The position numbers and the translations under genes were made by a program. The notes under the pieces are model-generated. The model was not told where the DNA came from, ran no database searches, and saw only the letters and a list, made by a program, of their open reading frames with translations. This document shows, piece after piece, positions 1-11,629 of a DNA stretch of 64,000 bases. Location: assembly GCF_004115265.2 (NCBI RefSeq), contig NC_046286.1, positions 101,531,093 through 101,595,092 on the forward strand, in the 5' to 3' direction. How positions within the stretch are numbered: position 1 is the stretch's first letter; every line of letters begins with the position of its first letter. Source of the DNA: Rhinolophus ferrumequinum. Its lineage: Eukaryota; Chordata; Mammalia; Chiroptera; Rhinolophidae.

Positions 1-367
1 TCCATCAGTGGTAGGGGTTTGGAGTGTGCTGTGTGCCAGGGCAAGAAAGACAGCTGACAGTTGAGGTGCTACTTGGAGCAGGAGGGCCACATTCACGAGT
101 CATGAGGAAATACAAGCTGACTGCGTAATACTGATGGGCTCCATCCAAATCGCCAATTACAAAATGAGGATTCTTTCAACAACTATTCAGCCTGATGTTT
201 AAGGACAAAATATATATAATGTACTTATATATGTATCTTATCACATACTCAGTAAGGAATGCTGAGGTGCTTAATCCATCCAATAAACTGAAAATAAGAA
301 TTTGACATTTCTCTATTTGTCAGTATACAGGACGCTGAAGGTGGGTCTTGGACTCAGAATGGTTAAG
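1..367. other. Unassigned sequence beside the COPS8 retrocopy
   Basis: No ORF or repeat is recognised here. It lies directly downstream, on the minus strand, of the COPS8 retrocopy stop codon, so part of it may be decayed COPS8 3' UTR. No oligo-T run (the plus-strand image of a poly-A tail) is visible, so the 3' end of the retrocopy cannot be placed. Confidence 0.3.
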
Positions 368-988
368 TCAATTTTCGAGGAAATAATCAGTCAGTCTGGC
401 TAACTGCTGTTAATCGGGGATTGGTGGAACTGTGACAGGCTCTGATAAAGGAATAAACCTGTGAAAGGAAACATCCAGGGCCCCTGCAACTGGCTCTTTG
501 GGCATAACCATTCTGTGGTAGAGTCAGTTTGCCATCCTTGTTCTAACATAACTTTCACAGACTCTTCCACAGGGAACCCGATAATAGCTGAGAAATTGTT
601 GGTGATGACTGAGGTATAAGCTTGAGAGGCCAGGTCAAATGCTCACCTCCTTGCTGTATCTCTAAGCACTTCCATGGTTGACTGGACTGTCTCAGACCAT
701 TGATGAGCTTTGATGGCCATATAGATTCCAGGGAAATCTCTCTTCCAGATTTGCTGTTTTACTAACCAAATTTCCCCAAGCACAATTTGCAGATTTTATA
801 GCAGGTGGTATTCCAAAGATGTTTTGCATTGTTCGTGTCATTATGGAGCAGATATAAAGCTAGAAGCTGACCATACACTGGGGGTGTGGCAATTCCTTCA
901 GGAGCCTCAAGCTCCTGGTTCTTGCACTGATCCATCAACCTTTTAAAACTAAAAGCAATTTCTGCCATCATGACCATGGGCATCTTCC
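368..988 (-). pseudogene. COPS8P: COPS8 (COP9 signalosome subunit 8) processed pseudogene
   Basis: The minus strand reads as an intronless, decayed copy of COPS8, a PCI-domain subunit of the COP9 signalosome that removes NEDD8 from cullins. The start codon equivalent is at 983 ([16 protein letters not shown]), followed by [18 protein letters not shown] and [14 protein letters not shown], which match the normal N-terminus closely. Reading continues in another frame through [18 protein letters not shown] and SETVQ, then [19 protein letters not shown], and ends at a stop codon at 368-370 after a recognisable YFLEN tail. I see a frameshift just after NAKHLW, an in-frame TGA after DTARR (likely CpG decay of an arginine codon) and another frameshift after TDSTT. 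Loss of introns and multiple breaks indicate a dead retrocopy. Upstream it abuts L1 5' UTR sequence on the same strand. Confidence 0.9.
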
Positions 989-2445
989 CAGCCTGTTGTA
1001 CTTGAGCCTTGATTGCTATTGGCATATCAGTGGGTGAGATTGACCCTCAGGCTGATAGGCTATGGGGTTTGGCCACGTCAACAATTTAGGGGCTGCTGTG
1101 TGGAGAGCTTACCCCACTGAGTGGGATTCACTCCAGTGGGTTCTGGTGCCAATTGAGACTACTCGTTTTTATGACCCTTGTGGGGCTAATTGAGCCGTGC
1201 TCTGCTATGGTCTGAAGCCAACCTCCAAGTATATTGGTTCTGGGGCCTCTTGGGAGGGGATCTGGTGCAGGCCCAAGTCACCCACTTCTCGTGACTGACC
1301 AGGACTACCTGGTAGGGGCTACAAAGTGATCCAAGGTTGTTTGCTCCCTGTGCTGATCTGGAGGCACGTGGGAGAGGCCATGCTGTGAACCAAGGATGTC
1401 TGCCACCAATGCTGGGCCAGGGGGAGCTCTGCAAAAAGCCAGGACACCCTGAGGCCCACTGCCACCTACCGGCTCCCTTAAGGTTCAGCCAGTGATAAAG
1501 CCTCATGTGGTATGCAGATGAGTGAGGCAGGGTCTCAGGGAGTCACTAGAGTGAGAAGAGTTGTGATCTTGGTAGATTCTGGTTTGGTGCCAGTGCTGAG
1601 CCTGGAGCTACTCAGCAAAAGTCTCAGAGCACACGGAGGCCAGTTGCTGCCAGTTCTCTGATAGTTTTCCAAGAAAGAGTGCAATGTGGGTGGGGCTGGC
1701 TGCTCTTGGAGAAAGTGCCTCTGGTGTTGGGGGAATTGGGTGGGGCGTGGTCTCAGCAGAGCTCATCAGGTCAATCAGATTCAGATTTTGCCGTAAGCAT
1801 AGGGGGAGGGCTCAACACAGAAAAGATGGCACCCACCTGCTCCCTGTCGGCTGCATGGGACCCCACACAGGGAAAACGGTGACTGTCCTCCAGCCCTTGA
1901 GCTGAAACCACACACACCAGTGTGTCCCCCCCCACCCCCCGCATGCTTCTGACACCCCCCGAGTCATCGTCCCTCCGCGGGAGCCAAGGGTGAGTGCCTG
2001 CGAGTGAGTGAGACTGTGCAAGGGTTTTTTTAAGAGGATGTGTGGGTTTCCTGCCGCCTTCTGTCTCAAGTGGTTGGTCGGAATCCCCACTATTTTTCAC
2101 AGCCAGATGTTGTGGGAGCTCTTCTTTCCAGCACCAGTGCTCTGGGCTGGGGAGGCTCGTCTGGGGATGGGGTCCCTCAGTCCTCTGGGGGGAACCTCCA
2201 TAGCTGAGGTATTCCTCTTGATTCGCAACCACCACACAGAGGTTTGGGGCCAGACTGTTTCGCGTCTCTGCCCCTCTTACCAGTCTCGATGTGGCTGCTT
2301 CTTTATATTGTTGGTTATAAAACTTCTGTTCAGCTACTCTTCAGATGGTTCTCCAGGTTAATTGTTCTATAATTTAGTTGTAATTTTAACGTGTTCAGAG
2401 AAGGAAGCAGGCAGTGTTTATCTACTCTGCCATCTTGGATCTCTC
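989..2445 (-). mobile_element. LINE-1 5' UTR segment (copy A)
   Basis: The minus strand starts at about 2445 with a typical L1 5' end (ATCCAAGATGGCAGAGTAG). It runs toward lower coordinates through a GC-rich 5' UTR. The same sequence, diverged, occurs at 44695-46282; both share the stretch around TGACCCTCAGGCTG and the 5'-terminal TCTCTGCCC and TGTAATTTT blocks. ORF1 is not reached: the L1 sequence stops near 989-994, where the COPS8 retrocopy begins on the same strand. Translations in this block, such as a 154-codon minus frame at 1771-2235, are chance frames within the UTR. Confidence 0.8.
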
Positions 2446-3169
2446 TAATCTACTTTTTAAACAATGCCAGTTCTTACCTTTCAACCCTGAAGTGTCCTTC
2501 CCTTGATCCATTTGTAAGGAAAAATGTTCTCTATGCATATATGTCAAGTGTAAGTAGTGCAGGCAGGAGTGTTCTCATTCTGCTGTCTTTTTGTCCTAGA
2601 TATTTCTTTCTGGGGTCAGAGTGCCTCTTTAGGATGGTGTTGGGTACATGCAAATGCAAGAGAAACAGGCAAACCATCTTCCTCATGGGAAAAGGGGTCC
2701 TGACTGTGGTGGGAAAATGCCACACAAGGGAGGTAACCTGTTGATAGATCTGCACATTAAAATACCAGAAATTGAATCCACTTTTCTTTCTTCTTTTTCT
2801 TCTGTTGACTAGTCATTGGGTATAATAGCCTGGGTTGAAGAGTACTGACATGTGGAGTCCTTTTTCCTCTGGCAGCTGCAGCTTCTTGCTTTCTTAAAAA
2901 AGCAAGAAGCAGGGTGCCCATCGGGACCCACCAGCTCCTGCTGCACTTTTGCCTGGCTCATAGAGGTGCTCTTCTCACCGGTGGCAGGATGGGAGGACTT
3001 CTGCCTCTGCCTGCTAAGTGAGTGGGTTCAGACTATAGAACCAAGAGTTTAGGGGTGCATTTCTGGCACAAAAGTTTGAGTTACAAAGCTCATTCATGCA
3101 GTTATACCCCCTGACTATCTAATAGGAGAAAACAAAATGAATGAGAACTGGATTACATTTTTGATTCTA
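2446..3169. other. Unique intergenic sequence
   Basis: No gene or repeat is recognised. A perfect 11-bp inverted repeat lies at 2881-2891 and 2900-2910 (GCTTCTTGCTT / AAGCAAGAAGC). ORFs of up to 117 codons here have no recognisable similarity. Confidence 0.4.
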
Positions 3170-3347
3170 CAGGGAGTCCTCACTTAACGTCCTTGATAGG
3201 CTCTGCAACTTTAAGTGAAATGACATATAATGAAGCCAATTTTACCATAAGCTAATTGATATAAACCAGAGTTGAGTTCCTATAGCATCTCATCAAAGTG
3301 ATAATGAAACAACGTTGAACAAAACGACATTATTTTAGGACCTGCTG
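3170..3347. mobile_element. Tigger-like Tc1/mariner MITE
   Basis: A 178-bp element is flanked by TA on both sides (3168-3169 and 3348-3349). The ends are imperfect inverted repeats: CAGGGAGTCCTCACTTAACG at the left, and on the complement of the right end CAGCAGGTCCTAAAATAATG. Internal phrases such as AAACTAATTGATAT-like and AACAAAACGACATTATTT match an old mammalian non-autonomous Tigger-type family whose exact name I cannot give. It has no coding capacity. Confidence 0.6.
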
Positions 3348-4696
3348 TACTGGCCTGAAGGTCAAGGGTAGGCTGCAGTGAACAGGGATCTCAGGTTCTG
3401 AGGTAACAAACCCTCACAGGCTGGAAATGCCAGACTCCTGGAAAACTGGGGTGCATTCTGTAGCCATCTTGGATAACAGAAAGGATTTACAGAGAGAGGA
3501 GGCCATAATGATAGCCACACATGGTACACGTGGGTGTGGCCATGAATTTGGAGATGCTTTGAAGTTCTTTGCTCAGGAGCTCTCTCCTTTTTAAAGATTT
3601 TTATTAAAATATAGCTAACATACAATATTATATTAGTTTCAGGTGTACATCATAATTATTCAACAGTACCCTCCTGGCACTCTACAGAGTTATTACCACA
3701 TTATTGGTTATATTCCCTATGCGAAAGAAGTGATCACCATGATAAGTCCTGCAACCCTTTGATACTGTATTACGCTATCAAAATATTATTGACTATATTT
3801 CTATGCTGTATATTACATCCCCAAGACATTTGTTTTATATCTGGAACTTTGAACCTCTTATTCTTCTTTATCTTTCACCTCCTTTTTAATTTTTCCATTA
3901 GAGTTGACATTCAATATTATTTTTTATTAGTTTCAGGTGTAAGCACAGTGGTCAAACATCTATACAACCTAGGAAATGAACCCCCCGACTAGCACAATAC
4001 ATAGTTATTACCATATTATTTATTATATTCCCTATACTTTACATCTCCATGACTATTTTGTAGCTACCAATCTGTATTTCTTAATTCCTTCACCATTTTT
4101 ACCCTGCCCCAAATTCCCTTCTCATCTATCACCCCAATACACCTAGTACCCATCTGACACCATACATAGTTATTACAATATTATTGACTATATTCTTTGT
4201 ACTATACCTTACATCCCTATGGCTACTGTGTAACAACAAATTTGTACTTTTTAATCCCTTCCCTTTTTGACCTATCCCCAACCCCCTCCCATCTGGCAAC
4301 CATCAAAATGTTCTCTGTAACTATGATAATAAGTTGAGAAATAAGTTCTCTGTAACTTATTTATTTTGTTCTTTAGATTCCCCTTATAAATTAAATAATA
4401 TGACATTTGTCTTTTGCTATCTGACTTATTACACTCAGCAAAACACCCTCTAGGTCCATCTGTGTTGTGGCAGATGGCAAGATTTTGTTTTTCTTTTTTT
4501 CACAGCTGAGTAATATTCCATTGTATATATGCACCACCTCTTCTTTATCCATTCATCCATTCAGGGACACCCAGGTTGCCTTAATATCTTGGCCATTGTA
4601 AATAATGCTTTAATGAACATGTGGATGCACACGTCCCCTCTAAGTAGCATTTTGGATTTGTTTGGATAAACACCCAGAAGTGGGATTTACTGGGTC

Positions 4697-4988
4697 CTTC
4701 TTTGTCTTTTGTTATAGTCTTTGTTTTAAAGTCTATTTTGTTTGATATGAGTATTGCTACCCAAGGTTTTTTGTTTGTTTGTTTCCATTTTCATGAAATA
4801 TTTTTTTCCATTTCTTTACTTTCAGTCTGTGTGTGTCTTTCGATTTGAAGTGAATCTCTTGTAAGCAGCATATGTAAGGGTCTTGTTTTCTTATTCATTC
4901 ATCTCCCCTATCTTTTGATTGGAGCATTTAATCCATTTACATTGAAAGTAATTTTTGATAGGTATGTAGTTTTTGCAATTTTATTCAT
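4697..4988 (-). pseudogene. L1 ORF2 N-terminal (endonuclease) fragment
   Basis: The minus strand from an ATG at 4988 reads MNKIAKTTYLSKITFNVNG, then LNAPIKR and an immediate stop. This is the start of the L1 ORF2 apurinic-like endonuclease domain, placed about 20 bases after the ORF1 stop. Further residues such as VAILISNKIDFKTKTITKDK are readable in shifted frames before the deletion joint near 4697. The catalytic regions further along are absent. Confidence 0.8.
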
Positions 4989-5008
4989 GTTTTTATTTTT
5001 TTTTCATC

Positions 5009-5608
5009 TTAAAGAAGTTCCTCTAAGGTTCCCTGTAATACTGGTTTGGTGGTGATGAACTGCTTTAGTTTTTCTTGACTGGGAAGCTTTTTTATCTGTC
5101 CTTTGATTCTAAATGATAGCTTTGCTGAGTAGAGTAATCTTGGTTGTAGGTCCTTACTTTTCATCATGTTGAATATTTTGTGCCAAACCCTTCTGGTCTG
5201 CAAAGTTTCTGTTGAGAAATCAGCTGGTAGTCTTATGGGATTTCCCTTGTAGTTAACTAACTGCTTTTCTCTTTCTGTTTTTAAGATTCTGTCTTTGTTT
5301 TTAACCTTTGGCATTTTAATTATGATGTGTCTTGGTGTGGGCTCATTTGGGTTCATCTTGTTTGGGACTCCCTGCTCTTCCTGGGCTTGTATATCTATTT
5401 CCTTTACCAGGTTAGGAAAGTTTTCTGTCATTATTTCTTCAAATATATTTTCAATTCCTTGCTCTCTCTCTTCTCCTTCTGGTACCCGTATAATGCCAAT
5501 GTTGGTATGCTTAAGTTGTCCCAGAGGCTCCTGAAACTCCAGGAGCTCTCTAGATGCAGGAATATTTTCCAAATAAAAATGAAAAATCATTAATAAAATA
5601 GAGGGAAG
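5009..5608 (-). pseudogene. L1 ORF1 C-terminal fragment
   Basis: An uninterrupted minus-strand frame of about 200 codons matches L1 ORF1p, the RNA-binding nucleic-acid chaperone of the L1 particle. Visible blocks are NIGIIRVPEGEEREQGIENI and ENFPNLVKEIDIQAQE (RRM region), then TPRHIIIKMPKVKNKDRIL, GNPIRLPADFSTETLQTRR and LQPRLLYSAKLSF (C-terminal domain). It stops at LEELL, roughly where the C-terminal tail begins. The N-terminal coiled coil is absent. The 5' limit is approximate because homology fades before the frame's first methionine at 5629. As part of a truncated L1 it is not expected to be functional. Confidence 0.85.
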
Positions 5609-5639
5609 ATAAATAATCACAACCAGCAAAAAGATAAGA

Positions 5640-5945
5640 CAATGTCAAGTAACTTCTGCTTCCAGGAAAACGGGGTAGATGTACTTTTCCTTATTCTTCC
5701 CATTGACTACAGCACTCTGGATACTGTATATAAAATAATCATAAGACAACTGAACAGTGGAGAGAAGACAAACTGGCCAGGGACCCCAAAGAGTGACATA
5801 GTGGGGGTTTTCTTCTTGCCTCACAGAACCCAGGCTCAGTGCTGGGGAAGTGGCAAGCCAGAAATACCAGTGGTGCAGACAGCAAAAGCCCCAACAAAAG
5901 CCTGTTTCCTCTAGAATCCCAGGAATAATGATTCCAATGGACATC
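5640..5945 (+). mobile_element. Probable inverted L1 5' segment
   Basis: The plus strand begins near 5648 with ACTTCTGCTTCCAGG-type sequence. The antisense L1 at 17425-20010 ends, at its 5' side, with the reverse complement of this motif (GAAGCAGAAGTT near 19995). This suggests an L1 5' region in plus orientation head-to-head with the minus-strand L1 at 3595-5608. An inverted 5' end of this kind is the known product of twin priming during L1 insertion. An unrelated neighbouring L1 is the alternative. Confidence 0.4.
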
Positions 5946-7982
5946 TCTTTTCTTTTAAGTTTTTTGGTCAGTTTCTTGTTAGCCTCAAATTATCATTATC
6001 TCGTACAACAATCTGAAAAGAACCCCAGAACTCCATAAGATGTAACATTGCTTTAAAAGTATTTGTCTGCAAACACTGCAAACAGTCTGCAGCATGATTT
6101 AGTCATCTGAACAAGTGTGCTGAGCACCATGGATGTTATTTCCCAGTTGGGAACAATCAGCAGGGACCTGCTGTCACCTAGCCCAACCTTTGTCGAATGT
6201 ATGCATCCTGAAACAAAATCTTCAACACATGGCCACTCAACCTTGGCGGCTGCCAGCTTTACCTCCTGACATTTCTAATTAGTGGAAAAATTCCATCTTA
6301 TATAACTCTAGTGCCTGTCCCTGTGTAATCTGTACCTACTGGCCTGGTTCTCCCCTCCAGAACTACCAGAATAAGGCTCCTTCCTCTCCAGGGTAACATC
6401 TAGCACATGTTGAAGACTTAGTAGCATCGCCATGGCTGACTTGGGGAGACTGAGGCAGGTTTCTCGTAGGAGTTAAACATGACCATTTGTGGCTTTGGTC
6501 TTAGCACCATGACCTTCACCTTCAGACTCTTCTCTGACTCCAGGCATCAATGGCCAAATCCAGAGGAGGACAGGCAGAGTGACACTGCCTGTGGCAGAGA
6601 GCATGATGGGAGTAGGGGAGGAAAGAAGGAAGCTCACAGCTGCTAAGCATCTGCTGTGCTCCAGGCCACCTTTGAGGAGCTGTTTCTCCATGATCCATAG
6701 AACATCTCCGTGGGGGTAGATATAGTGCTCCTATTTCACAGATGAGTTCACTGAGGATCAGAGCACTTTAGGGACTTCCTGTGCACCAGCCAGTTCAGGA
6801 TAAGTCAGACCCTAAGGGAAGGGTTCCCTGAACTTCCCCTGCTTCCTGTCATTCACCGGAAGTGCCATGGAGTGCGTGAATTAAAAAGTGACTAAGGTCA
6901 TAAAACCTGCCTCCACTCCCAGGGATCCAGAGCTACTCCTGAGTGCCTCTTACTAAGAAATTTTACGAACACCCACACTCTGGATTTAACTCACTGAGGC
7001 GGTCCATTTTGAGACACCAGGTCTCCATGCTGTGAGCAAGAAGGCACCAGGTGAGAGGCAAGAAGAGTGTCGCTTGCCAAGGAGAAATGATGTTGAAATC
7101 CACAGTGAATGGTTTACAAAAACGATCAGATAAGGAGAAGGTGAGGCTGCAGATCACTTACAGCACTTGATTTACCTTGTCATTCTATACGTTTCCACCG
7201 GCACACTGGCACAGGAGCAAAAGCCACAGCATGGCTGCCATAAATCCATCCTCCTTGGGTGACAAACTTGATTGTGTCTACAGCAAAGCCCCACAGGCAT
7301 TGAGCAACTGGAGGGGAGAAACTGCAGAGAGTGGGGGATGTAGCGAAGGAGCTGCCTTACAATTTGGATCTGGTCTTGTGCACTAGTCACTGCACCTGTG
7401 GCAGGTGCTCACCTCTTGTCCAGAAGTGTGACAAGAGGCTGATCCCATCCAGTGCTGCCTGATCATTTAATCCATGTAATCGGATAAGTCATTTTGATTA
7501 ATGCCGGAAGTATTTCTTAATCTTTTATCAGGTTCCTTTGTAGTGTAAGTAAATATCATCACTATATTCGGGTATCACCGAGGGAGGCCAGTTGTGCCCA
7601 GACTAACTTTCTCAGCTCCCCCCACCAGAGGACAGAGAGTGGTTCAGGTGGGCTGTTAGAACAATGAATCCTACCCAATGACAAGCCAGGCCTCAGGATG
7701 ACAGGGCAGAAGCAGGCAACCCATCAGCAAAGCAGAGGAGGTTCTGCAGCCATGTATTATGGCAGGGTGATGTTAGCAGTAAATACCTGACACAGTGAAA
7801 AGGCACGACACAGCCTCAGCTGCTGCCCCTCAGGTTAGTTGAAGTCTACCTGACACGAGGATGCCTGACAGCAGATTGCCTTCCTTCCATTGCACCCAAA
7901 CCAGTCCAGATGATAAGTTTGAATTTTATTTTAAGGAAAGAACTTCTCATGCAATGTGGAGGGAGGACCATTCTAATACATA
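5946..7982. other. Unique intergenic sequence with a MIR relic
   Basis: No coding sequence is recognised. A minus-strand MIR fragment lies at about 6710-6775 (TATTTCACAGATGAG core). ORFs here are at most 105 codons and unrelated to known proteins. Confidence 0.4.
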
Positions 7983-8549
7983 CACATCTGACAATTAAAT
8001 TCACACACATTTTGCGGCAATGTTGCCAAACATTTTTGATATCAGAGGGATTATTCATTACAAATTTGTACCAACTGGACAAACAGTTAACCAAATTTAC
8101 TGTTTGGAAGGGCTGAAAAGGCTGCATGATAAAGTTAGACGACATGAACTTTTCATCAACCATTCATGGCTCTTGCATCACGACAATGCACCAGCTCACC
8201 CACTGTCTGTGAGGGAGTTTTTAGCCAGTAAACAAAAAACTGTATTGGAACACCCTCCCTACTCCCCTGATCTGGCCCCCAATGACTTCTTTCTTTACCC
8301 GAAGATAAAGGAAATATTGAAAGGAAGACATTTTGATGACAGTCAGGACATAAAGGGTAATATGATGACAGCTCTGATGGCCCTTCCAGAAAAAGAGTTC
8401 CAAAACTACTTTGAAGGTTAGATGAGGTGCTGGCATTGGTGCATAGCTTCCCAAGGGGAGGACTTCGAAGGTGACCATAGTGATATTCAGCAGTGAGGTG
8501 TGTAGCACTTCTTCCAGGATGAGTTTGTGAACTTAATGGTCTAAATGAG
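7983..8549 (+). mobile_element. Internally deleted mariner, copy 1
   Basis: A 567-bp Tc1/mariner element is flanked by TA at 7981-7982 and 8550-8551, with imperfect inverted ends containing TCTGACAATTAAATTCAC. It keeps the C-terminal half of a mariner transposase in one open frame (about 8041-8418): GIIHYKFVPTGQTVNQIY, then HHDNAPAH with the second catalytic Asp, then YSPDLAPND with the third Asp, ending EKEFQNYFEG. The N-terminal DNA-binding half and first catalytic Asp are missing. Spacing between the two visible Asps is one residue short of the mariner DD34D pattern because AHTALSV has become AHPLSV. It lacks the same internal segment as copy 2 at 28741-29304. It is non-autonomous. Confidence 0.9.
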
Positions 8550-9064
8550 TATTCCAAATGAGTATTCCACACTTATTCGAAGTAGTCAATCTTGTAGAAT
8601 TAGGTTGAGAGTTACAAGACCCACAATAGTTTTGGGGAGAGATGGCATATCTTATGAGGAAGTGTTGAATGAAAACACAACAAACCTTGAGAATAAGAAA
8701 AATAAAAAACATAGGATCTGTTGACATTTATTGAAACACTTAAATATTTTGATGGCACTCACACTTTTCCTGAATCCATTTGCCTAACTGTTTCACAATG
8801 GTAGATTCTGAAAGTGTAAAAGGCTTATTTCAAAGCACTTTTACACTCCAGCATTTCCCAAATTTATTCACAACATTTTCAAAATTTCTCTGTGTGTTTT
8901 TTATTTTGCTATTTTGTGTTCTTGCTAATCTCACAGTCTTATGTTCACTGTACTCTCCAAAAAAATTCTACAAATTCATAGATCTAATGTGATGATTTTA
9001 TTGCAAAATCAGTGAGTGGCTTTTACAAAATGCTGTACCTTTATGTGAGGTCATGCACCTAACT
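8550..9064. other. AT-rich intergenic sequence
   Basis: No gene or confidently named repeat is seen. Confidence 0.35.
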
Positions 9065-9132
9065 CAGGGGCCATATAGTAAGAGCTCAGTAAATGTTTAT
9101 TGACTGACTGGCTGGCTGGCTGACTGACTAAG
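9065..9132 (+). repeat. MIR 3' end with GACT/GGCT simple repeat
   Basis: CAGTAAATGTTTATTGACTG is the typical 3' end of a MIR/L2 relic. It runs into a short tetranucleotide tract of GACT and GGCT units at about 9101-9128. Confidence 0.6.
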
Positions 9133-11629
9133 TAAAAAAACTGAATTCCAAAGCACTCAAACACAAAGCCACCCCATTGGAAAGCTCCTCATATCCGTGG
9201 GTCTCCTTATTTCCAGCCCAGTGCCCTCTCCACGACCATGCTGCTTTTCCTTTCAGATACACTTTTGTTTTAAAACACAACCTGAAATGGCCAAGAATGT
9301 GTAAATGAAAAAAAGATTTTGAGAAAAAGGTCTTTACAGACACATTTATGAAAGTGAAAGCACAGGGCTCTTATGCTATGTAGTGAGACAGAGCCTCAGG
9401 TGGTCCCTCGGTGCCCTTCTCATCTTTGATAGCAATAGAGCCGTTAACTTTTAGATGAGCACGTGGCCATCCAGCTGCTCTTTCAGCTAAGTGTGGCCCT
9501 GTGACTAAATCTGGCCAATGAGATCAATTGGAAAGCATCACGTGCCAGCTTCTGAAAACCTTTCTTAAAAGACAACTTGTGTATTCCTTCTGCCTCTTTC
9601 TTCTTTGTCCCCTCTTGCTTTCTCTGCCTGCAGCATTCTGATGCCCTTGTCTCCAATGTGAACTATGAAATTAAAGGTTAGGGATACCTGACCTGTGAAC
9701 TAGAAGGAGACTAATTCCCTGAGGCTCCACGGCATAGAGCCTATGCCAGGTTCTGGGCTGGTACCTTCAGGCTGTTCCATGAAACAGTAACCAACGCCAA
9801 CTTAAGCCATGGTTATTTTGGATCAGTTTTACCTTGCAGCAGAACTAAATCTTAACTCCTATCACTTAGAAAATTCCAAATGACTCAGCTACTCAATTAC
9901 CATGTAAATACCAATTTAGCAGCCCATGGTGTTTGAGGGGGGAAAAAAATCAAATCAGGTACCAGAATAATTCATTATAAAGTTTGGGTAATAAAACCAA
10001 CTTCCACTGGATTTTAAAGTTATATACATGGTTCATTGATCCCCAAATTAGGGATATAAAGGTCTGTAGCCAGTTTTGTTGCTAAAAGGATTGTGTATGC
10101 AATGGAACAAGTACTGGAGTGGACAAGAATCTGTACTTTGTCCTGGATGGGTTATAACTTGCCCTGTCATTTTAAACTAGTCAGAGAATGAACTAAAACT
10201 TTAGGGTCCCTTTAAATATCGTAAGTTAAGGACTTAGTAATTTGCTAGGTGGCAAATCCAAGTCGTTTATGTCATGCCCAGATCAAGAGTATCATGATGC
10301 TTCTTCTGCTCTAGATCTATCATTATAGTGTCTCAAACTTCCCCTTTAGTATACGTCAGAGCCCAGCTGGTTTGTGTGACCAAGAGCTACCTACATCCTT
10401 TTCATTTCCTTGGATTACCACCCTCATTAATTAATTGAAAAAATTACCCAGCGTGTCACTGACACAATTCCTCCAGAAACTCTTCATTTTCCTAAGAAAG
10501 ACAAATTCAAGTAGAAACAAGACTAAGAAAAGACTTGCAGTCTTCTGGTTGACATGAGAGATGATGGCAAATGATCAAAGTGTTTTGTTTACATTTGGGA
10601 TTTCCTCAAGATCAAATATCATAGTTTAGGTTCCTTTGATGCAGGAATAGAAAGAACAGGCAGCCTAAGGTCATAGTTTTCATAGGATCTGAAGTAAATG
10701 AGCGGACGGACAAGTCATATCCATTTACCCAGAGCAAAGCAAGAAAGGAATACAAAGTGAAGAAAAGCGTGTATAACTAAGAATTTAAAAAAAGATTTTT
10801 ATCTCTTTTTTAAAATTAATTTTGGAGGGTGAAATAATTTTTGAGGAAAGAATTAATATGTGATAAAAGCAAGTGTGGAAATGAACAAGAGCTACGCAAA
10901 TAAGAAACAGCTACGGTATTTATTCAGAGTTTGTTGTAGCAAGGCCTCCATCGTTTGCACTTGGCAGAGACGCAAAGGTGGGCAGAGGAGGGGAGAGCTT
11001 CTTAGTGAAGAAACGGGTAGCTCCAGGGGTGACCGGATGGAGGTTGTTGGCTTGGGGAAGCTGGAGGTAGCTGACTGGAGGTAGGGCATCATGGGATTGG
11101 TTAGGGGTGCACTTTCTCTGATTGGTCCTGAGTCGGAAGCAGGGACAAAAATTAGGGATGCTGTCAGTTATTAATCAAGTTCTGGTCATTCTGGGTTGAT
11201 TGTTACAGGGCTTTTTATTTGGCTTCCTGGACTGATTGCTACAGTCAGAGTTCTGTCTTCATATGTGTGCTGGCCATTTGTCTGTTTGTCTATTCATTCT
11301 CTCACATGCTAGCCATTTGTTAGAATAAGCTTTAGCTACTGTATGCAAAGAAGCCAAACCAGCGGTGGTTGGGGAGACAAAATAATGTGACGGGGGAAAC
11401 AGTCACAGGAAATGATAACATATGCTATTATGTTTGGGGGTGTGGTCTTCAGGTCTCATCAGAAAAACTAAAGAGCTCAGAGAAGAGAGAATTTGCATGG
11501 AGGAAACTCTCTCTTAGACTTTAGGTCTCTGAGATTGTAATAATGCAATCAACAATCAAATTTACCTGGTTAATCAGAGCAAAGCAGCTCCATCAATGTA
11601 AAGGGAGAAGTCTGGTAAGACTGCGTATT
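9133..11629. other. Intergenic sequence, possible unclassified old repeats
   Basis: No ORF with recognisable similarity is present. The blocks 9410-9800 and about 10870-11340 have the look of old interspersed repeats. I cannot name a family or find terminal repeats, so neither is called. Confidence 0.3.

Larger units (their letters stand above)
3595..5608 (-). mobile_element. Internally deleted LINE-1 (ORF1 end, ORF2 start, 3' UTR)
   Basis: On the minus strand this L1 runs from ORF1 (5608 to 5009) into the start of ORF2 (4988 to about 4697). It then jumps directly to the end of ORF2 and the 3' UTR (about 4696 to 3595). The joint near 4697 fuses endonuclease-coding sequence (FKTKTITKDKEG) to the ORF2 tail (HFWVFIQTN), so most of ORF2, including the reverse transcriptase, is missing. 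The 3' UTR repeats a block around ATAGTTATTAC-ATTATT-TATATTC at about 3690, 4000 and 4170, suggesting diverged tandem 3' UTR units. The 3' end carries the laurasiatherian-type CACCTGAAACTAATATAATA signature near 3630-3650. Confidence 0.85.

Noticed and set aside
10870-11340. Possible LTR-like block
   Set aside because: No terminal motifs, target duplication or family signature could be recognised, so it is left unnamed.
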